From: Apostichopus japonicus
Taxonomy: Eukaryota; Echinodermata; Holothuroidea; Aspidochirotida; Stichopodidae
Assembly (NCBI RefSeq): GCF_037975245.1
Contig: NC_092565.1
Span: forward strand, 21,659,499-21,723,498
Length of the DNA stretch: 64,000 nucleotides
Reading direction: 5' to 3'
Shown: one piece after another, positions 58,170 through 64,000 of the stretch
Layout of the letters: each line of letters opens with the position of its first letter
How positions within the stretch are numbered: the stretch's first letter is position 1
Program-made: the position numbers and the translations under genes
Notes under the pieces: model-generated
What the model was told of the DNA's origin: nothing
Databases searched by the model: none
The model's input: the letters and a program-made list of their open reading frames with translations, nothing else

Positions 58170-60654
58170 CACTGTGCATTCACTCTGTCATGTAATTTTG
58201 ATTTCAAAGATTTGTGAGCAGTCCAGATCAGGCACATTAGGCACTATATATGAGTGCCCTTGGCTAGAACACTAGAGAGACCTACTCAAAACTAGGGTAA
58301 GAATTTGGTTAGGTGGTGGGAGGGGAAGGGGAAGGGGTCAGATACCCAGGTTATGTCTTTTACAAAGATTCCATAACAATGCATTTCGTTTGCAAGACTG
58401 ATTTGGTTTCTTTTCAATGAAAAATGAGCCAAAAGTTTTAAAACAATTGCAACATCCTTTTGGCATGTCATAATTTACAAACTAGTCTCATGGAAAAGTA
58501 TCTGAGGTGATAAATTGTTCGAAAGTTAAGTAACAGGAAGTTGCATTTTATATAAGCATTCTTTTAGTGAAAAAAAAAAAGAACAGGGAGGGTATCATTT
58601 TGATGACCAGGTAAGGAATTGTTGACCAAAAAGACTATCTGTTGGGTTTATGATGTACTTGACATTCCATGGTTTCAGTGGTTGTTACAGCGTAGTCCCT
58701 GAGGTGTTTTAGTATTCTATCCAGGTTACTGATTTACAAATGGCACATTTTTTTTTCTTGCTCCATCCAACCACAAAATTAGAAGAAGAAGAAGGGGAAA
58801 AAATGCAGAAACTTTTTGACTTGTTTGAAAACTTGAAGTGATCCAGTCAAACATCCCATTTGTTTATATTTCCATCTGGCAGGTATGTCTCTCTCTGACA
58901 AGCAAGAGCAATTGCCTGCAAATATTGATGATTCTCCCCCCCCCCCCTCTTAACCCTGAATACTATTATTTTGATTTCTGTAAAATTAGTGCATGTTTTG
59001 GCCTAGCACAATGAATATTTTATGTTGACAGAGATATATTTTAAATTTTTATTGTGGTCAGGTTAAATAAAAACCCTATTGGTTAGACAAATTTTTAGGT
59101 GGGTAGGGGAGGAGGTTGCGTTTGCTCTGAGGTGACAGGTCATAGATTCTCCACTTATTATTATAGATTCTCCACATATTAACTGATAATCATGTATGGA
59201 AATGAGGGTACCACCGTTTTCCCCCACTCCACCCCTAAAGTATTTTTGTGGGCGATTGGTCTGCCCTCTCTCCCTCCCCCATCCCCTCTCTTCGTGTTCT
59301 CTCCAGCCTGCATATTGGTTCTGAACTATAAGCTGGCACTATGAGGTGCAATAATTTTGGGTACGTTATCAGCGAGAGTGATTGTAAAAACTATATAATT
59401 GATAGACACACAACGGGCACATGGCAAAAGTAAACTTTTGTGAAGTTGACCAAATTCGACTTGAAAATACTGAAATTTGTCTATCGGAATGTCAAAGCTT
59501 GACTTCGTGCTCAGTCTAACTACATGTAATTAATTTGTCGATTTATGGCTCTGAAATTTGTCAGTGAAGTCTCTTCAACTTTTTCCTTTAAAATTTTGTC
59601 AGAATTAACTAAGAAGAACACATTATAAATTTCACTATGACTGGGAAAAGTTAACGTTTTCTCTCAGAATAAAAAAATATATAAAATAAAAAATGGAGAA
59701 AAAAAAATAGTACGGTGAAGGAAAAAATGTGCTATTTCAAATCTTCCGACAAATGTATATTTATTCTAATCAAAAAAAAAAAATGTAAAATATTTCAAAT
59801 CACTTTAAAGCCTTCGAAAATGCACAAAAATTTTCAAGGAATCTGTTAGGTTAATTCATTTGCACGATATACAATCCTATGCCGAAGTGTTAAATTGTAA
59901 ATTGTAATTATACCAGTAATTCTAGTATTTTTCGATTTGTTCAACTATTACATTTTGTTGGGTAATCATAGCATGGTATCTATGCTGTATTGTGTGACTA
60001 AGCTGCTGTTTAGATTTCTCTCAAGTACATGTTGTTTTCAAGGCACTTTCTTTGATGATTAATATTTTAACTTTATAAATGTGCAAATATTTTAGTTGCT
60101 ATGGTAGTTTAAGTCTTGTAACCATGCAGTCGAGGTTGTTTTTGTTACTTGATTTTGAGAGGGAAGTTTTGAGTGGTTGAGAGACATTGTTTCCAAATTG
60201 TCTTTTGTAGTTAGTTTGATTTGTTATGTTGCTTTGGAGTAAATGTTAATTTTTGTTTTGTTTCTTTGCCTGCATTCACCATGTTCTTTCTAAAGAGGTA
60301 AAATGTTTTACATGATGAGTTCAAGAAAGCTTTGAATTGCAAAGTTCTTTATGTGGTTGTCATCCACATTCCATACCATTTGCTGTAAAATATTTTAAAG
60401 TATAGGCAGGATCTTTAATCATATTTTTTTTGGGGGGGGGGGGGTTGGACTCTCACTGCTGAGCAAATATGGAAAAGGTATATCCGAAAGAAAATGTGTG
60501 TCCATGAACAAAAGAATGGATTTCTTTTGCAGCAAACAAACATTTCCTACATATATTTTGTAAGTGAAGATGTGGAGAATTGGGTTGAAATTTTGAATAT
60601 TTGCATACTTATTGTTGTCTTATTGAAGCTATCTAGGGTTGAATATTCTATTCA
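58170..60654. other. 3' flank, no gene recognised
   Basis: AT-rich sequence with homopolymer runs (A at 58570-58580, C at 58938-58948, G at about 60431-60443). It may include distal ENTPD 3' UTR. No exon or structured RNA recognised. Confidence 0.45.
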
Positions 60655-60896
60655 CAGCATCACTTTTGGGGAATGGGGTGGCAGTGGGGGAAGGGGTGGC
60701 AATTGAGGAAAGGGAGTTAGTGAGAGGGTTGCAATGGGGGAAAGGGAAGTGGGGGAGGGGTGGCAAATTGGGAAAGCGAATTGGGGAAGGGGTGGCAATG
60801 GGGGAAGGGCATGGGGAAGGGGTGGCAATTGGGGAAGGGGTTGCAATTGGGAAAGGGAATTGGGGAAGAGGCTGGCAATGGGGTAAAGGGAATTGT
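60655..60896 (+). repeat. G-rich minisatellite of GGGGAAGGGGTGGCAATT units
   Basis: Irregular tandem of an approximately 18-bp unit with variants (GGGGAAAGGGAAGTGG, GAATTGGGGAAGGGG). Many closely spaced GGG/GGGG runs on the plus strand make G-quadruplex formation plausible. Open frames on both strands here are composition artefacts. Confidence 0.85.
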
Positions 60897-63476
60897 TATT
60901 ATTAAACAGCCAATTTGTCAGTATCAAAGAATTTTCACTATTTTACTACCTGCCTCTTAGGTATGGTGTGTATAAATTGATTATTATTTTATTTTTTAAC
61001 CCAGAAGAATCACCTTGTGGAGGTAAATTGTAAGAGAACTAAGACCAATTTAGTTATTGTAGTAAGTAACACAGAAATGTCATAAATAAATTCACCAATT
61101 TTTCACTTAATACTTTACTGTTATATTTATTCAAAATTCATAAGTGGAACCTTTGCCAAGTTCCTTAAAGCTTCCTCTGGGTAGACCTATCTATCTACCG
61201 ATAACGTTGTATCCCAGCCAGAGCCCCTCATCCCAGAAATCCTGGATACCAACACTTTTCACTTTCACTTTCAATGCATTTTCTCACAGTTCATTAACTA
61301 AGGGAATAAGAACCCCATTACAGTGGGTGGCTAAGCTAGGGCTTCAAAGAATGCCTCTGGTCAAGAGTGAAAGCTGAATCTCTTCATCCAGGGAGTTGTT
61401 CCATAACAACTCCCTGCTTCATCTATTAGTACAGTGCCAACACAAAGCCAAACATTCAACCAGACAGTTCTGCCTGATTATCTTACTTGAGTGGCGGTTG
61501 TGATCCGTGGACTCAAAACATCGGAACCAAACCTTGGGGGCCCCTGGATATAGGCTGCTGTGGTTCATTGAACCACCTATTATTAAAGCTTCTGAATCAA
61601 TATACCTTCAACACACACTAACAGTTAGAGGAGGGGGGGTGAGTGTGGGGGTGTGGGTAATTGTGATACCATCAGAATATGACTCGTTGGTTAATTTGTA
61701 CAGAATAGTGACCTGTATTGATTTTGATGTTGATAATATAGTATATTTAGCATATTTTATTTTAGTATAAATTCAGGTCTCTAGTTAAATTCGCTGGCGT
61801 ATAATCCCTCGGGGGAATATAAACCTCAATATGATGTAGTCCAGACCTTTCAGATTTTTCTTGTCGGAGCATGTTTTGAATTTTTTTTTCTTTCTTTAGT
61901 TCTTTTGGCTGAAGGCATTTACATACACCATATTGTGTCGCCTGTCGCTTATTTTATACACTAGATAACAATGTGCATAGATAATTTCTTAAAGAGAATG
62001 AATGGTTGGTGCAATATTCTATACAAATACATACATACATATACAAATACATATACAAGTACATACAAATTACATACATACAATATTTGATCAACTAACA
62101 AGTAACAATGAGATGTCTTTCTGAATCGCTGTCATATCAAGTCCATATCTGGAATACATGGTTTGAGAGTAACACATTTCTTTTCACGTATCTATGAACA
62201 GTTTACAGAGAGAGAGAGGGCTTCAGGGGTGCCATCATCCTTTTGTAGTGGGTGGGGGGGGGTTAAAATGGTCGTCTAGGCTGGGGTTTCCCCTCCCCTT
62301 CGAGAAATATTGAAAAATGGAGATTTGCTTAGATTTGAAGTATTGCTATATTTTGCAAATTTTTTAAACAATGTCTTGGAACGTTTAGGTTGTACTGCAT
62401 ATTCATGTTATATATTTATGTACTTTACACTAGGAATCTTTCTTATAATCTGTTTTCCAGTGGGTGGGGGAAGGGGGATGAGCCCCCTGATTTTTTTCTG
62501 GGGGCAGAAGTATATGTGGTTGCTCCCCTGGTGAGCAGGATAATAACATTTTTAGTGGATTATGGAAAGAAATTTTGAAGAGGCATGCATTGACATGATC
62601 AGAAGCTGCTCCTGCAAGGATAATCTGGCCAAAGTAAATGCCTGCCTTAAGAACAATGTTTAGACTAATTAATGGAGGCCTAGGACTGAGATATAAGTTG
62701 AAATGAAGCTTTTAACTTATATAGTTTTTTTTTTCTCTCTTCACGGACAATCTCTTTAATTTAGAAGTGCCTCCTATTATCTAAGAACAATATGTCAGAA
62801 CAGTTAATGATAGATTTGCATCCAAAACTTTGGAAGGAGTGGGAGGTATTCATTGGAAGTCTTCTTGTGAGACATTCACATCTTTATGGAGGCCTAATTT
62901 TGTTATTTAATTCTTTAGGACTTCTTTAAGTAAATACTACGAACAATTCGTATTATAGTTTATCTGAAGATCAAGTATCACTCACATGTTGTTGCTGCAT
63001 TATGCATGGACATTATACTAGGTAGGCCTCATTATACTGGGATATATATACATGTACATACACACATACATACACACACACACACGCCCACATACACCCA
63101 CATAATATGAATTGTGCAATATTTTGCAACTTTTGAAGGAATGTTGAAATTTTAAATGTTCTGGTTGTACAGCATATAGGCTTACTTTTTTTAAATATAT
63201 ATATTCATGTAGGCTACTGCCCACTAGGACTTTCTGTAATATCCTGTCGGCCAGATAGGGGTCAATGTGACCGGCTATACTATTTATAATAAAGAATTTA
63301 TAAGGTAATTCTAGTAAATTTTTACTCCTTGTCGGAGGCTACAGAAATCTATGCCATGGGGATGACCAGAGTGCATGTATGTGACACATGTTTATAGTAA
63401 CTCAAAAAAATTCAGATTAAAATTTCATAGTCATACTTGGTAGTCAAAGTCTGGAAACCTTCAAAAAGTAGAGGGA
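60897..63476. other. No gene recognised; microsatellites
   Basis: Short ACATACATAC/ATACAAATAC tracts at 62020-62085, a CA-rich tract at 63055-63103, and G runs at 61630-61660 and 62250-62262. Open frames at 61144-61377 and 61507-61770 have no motifs. Confidence 0.5.
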
Positions 63477-63680
63477 GGTGTGGGGCACAGTGGATCAGAT
63501 TTTGTGAGGTGCCAGTTATACTTCGTTCCTTGATATATATTATTACTTGTTTACATGGATAAAATGGCAATTGTCTATTACTATCATAAAATACCTCATA
63601 AGGTTAATATTTAAAATGCATTAATTAATTATTGAATAATTAAGACATTTCAAAAATTGATCCACTGTGCCCCATACCCG
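63477..63680. mobile_element. Possible MITE with GGGGCACAGTGGATCA ends
   Basis: TGGGGCACAGTGGATCAGAT (63481-63500) and its complement ATCCACTGTGCCCCA (about 63660-63674) face each other across about 150 bp of AT-rich DNA. Just beyond, related but degenerate words follow (GGGGCAGAGTGAATCACCCC, GGTACAGTGAATCATT). So either the element has clustered subterminal motifs or several are nested. No target duplication could be assigned. Confidence 0.5.
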
Positions 63681-63780
63681 GGGCAGAGTGAATCACCCCA
63701 TGGGGGGTACAGTGAATCATTAGAAAAGAACAGCTTAGCTAACTTTTTCTAGTGAATACAATACACTGAAAATTGTAAAG

Positions 63781-64000
63781 AGCTCAAGGTTATTTAAAAG
63801 GCAACAAGAAAATAGTAATAGCACACTAAAAACCAACTATATATGGCCTAACATCATAACAATGAAACCATATCCTACTTTTCAAAATATGACATATTTT
63901 TGATATCATCCTCAACTGATTTGAATATATCAAAAGATCGACAAGGAAATAGGAGAGCTCAAGGTGATTTAAATGGCAGCAAAAGTAATTAGCACACTAC
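63781..64000 (+). repeat. Direct repeat of about 175-bp period running off the right edge
   Basis: AGCTCAAGGTTATTTAAAAG with CAACAAGAAAA-TAATAGCACAC at 63781-63826 recurs as AGCTCAAGGTGATTTAAATG with AGCAAAAGTAATTAGCACAC at 63956-64000. The second copy is cut by the window end. Confidence 0.75.

Overview
The window is animal nuclear DNA: AT-rich, with short exons bounded by GT/AG introns, many non-autonomous transposons, tRNA-derived SINE-like repeats and long minisatellites. Three complete multi-exon genes can be read exon by exon, and each keeps its reading frame across every junction. The SRCR exon, the intron-rich structure and the repeat families suggest a marine invertebrate deuterostome, most likely an echinoderm. 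That is an inference; the species cannot be named from the sequence alone.

Layout. Positions 1-12.7 kb: a partial SRCR-domain secreted or receptor gene on the minus strand (first coding exon 607-880, rest off the left edge), then intergenic DNA with a dispersed repeat carrying DR1 nuclear-receptor-like sites (two copies), two hAT-type MITEs (2629-3005; 11289-11870) and a triplicated tRNA-like SINE block (5085-5912). Positions 12730-14570: a foldback element with about 0.7-kb inverted arms built of palindromic subrepeats. Positions 15603-27725 (+): DDX56, a nucleolar DEAD-box RNA helicase, 13 coding exons, 547 aa. Positions 30870-37667 (-): BNIP1/Sec20, an ER-Golgi SNARE, 6 coding exons, 224 aa, tail-to-tail with DDX56. 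Positions 38894-56037 (+): an ENTPD4/ENTPD7-type Golgi/lysosomal nucleoside diphosphatase, 9 coding exons, 608 aa, head-to-head with BNIP1 across about 1.2 kb. Positions 56-64 kb: 3' flank with another hAT MITE, simple repeats and a further inverted-repeat element. The three complete genes are housekeeping genes with unrelated jobs (ribosome biogenesis, retrograde membrane traffic, luminal nucleotide hydrolysis). No functional cluster is evident.

The most unusual feature is shared by two of these genes. In DDX56 (exon 12) and in the ENTPD gene (exon 8), about 30 nt from the 3' end of the coding exon, together with the adjoining 5' splice site and some intron, has been tandemly amplified inside the following intron. 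In DDX56 there are about 10 extra copies of 100 bp. In ENTPD there are roughly 89 copies of 47 bp over 4.2 kb, nearly all keeping a consensus GTAAGT donor. The spliceosome must therefore choose the true donor beside an array of near-identical decoys. In ENTPD, use of any decoy would place a stop codon directly at the junction and remove the C-terminal membrane anchor. Other arrays include a 21-bp unit open on both strands (47.1-49.0 kb) and a 29-bp unit resembling a tRNA A-box region (40.5-41.4 kb).
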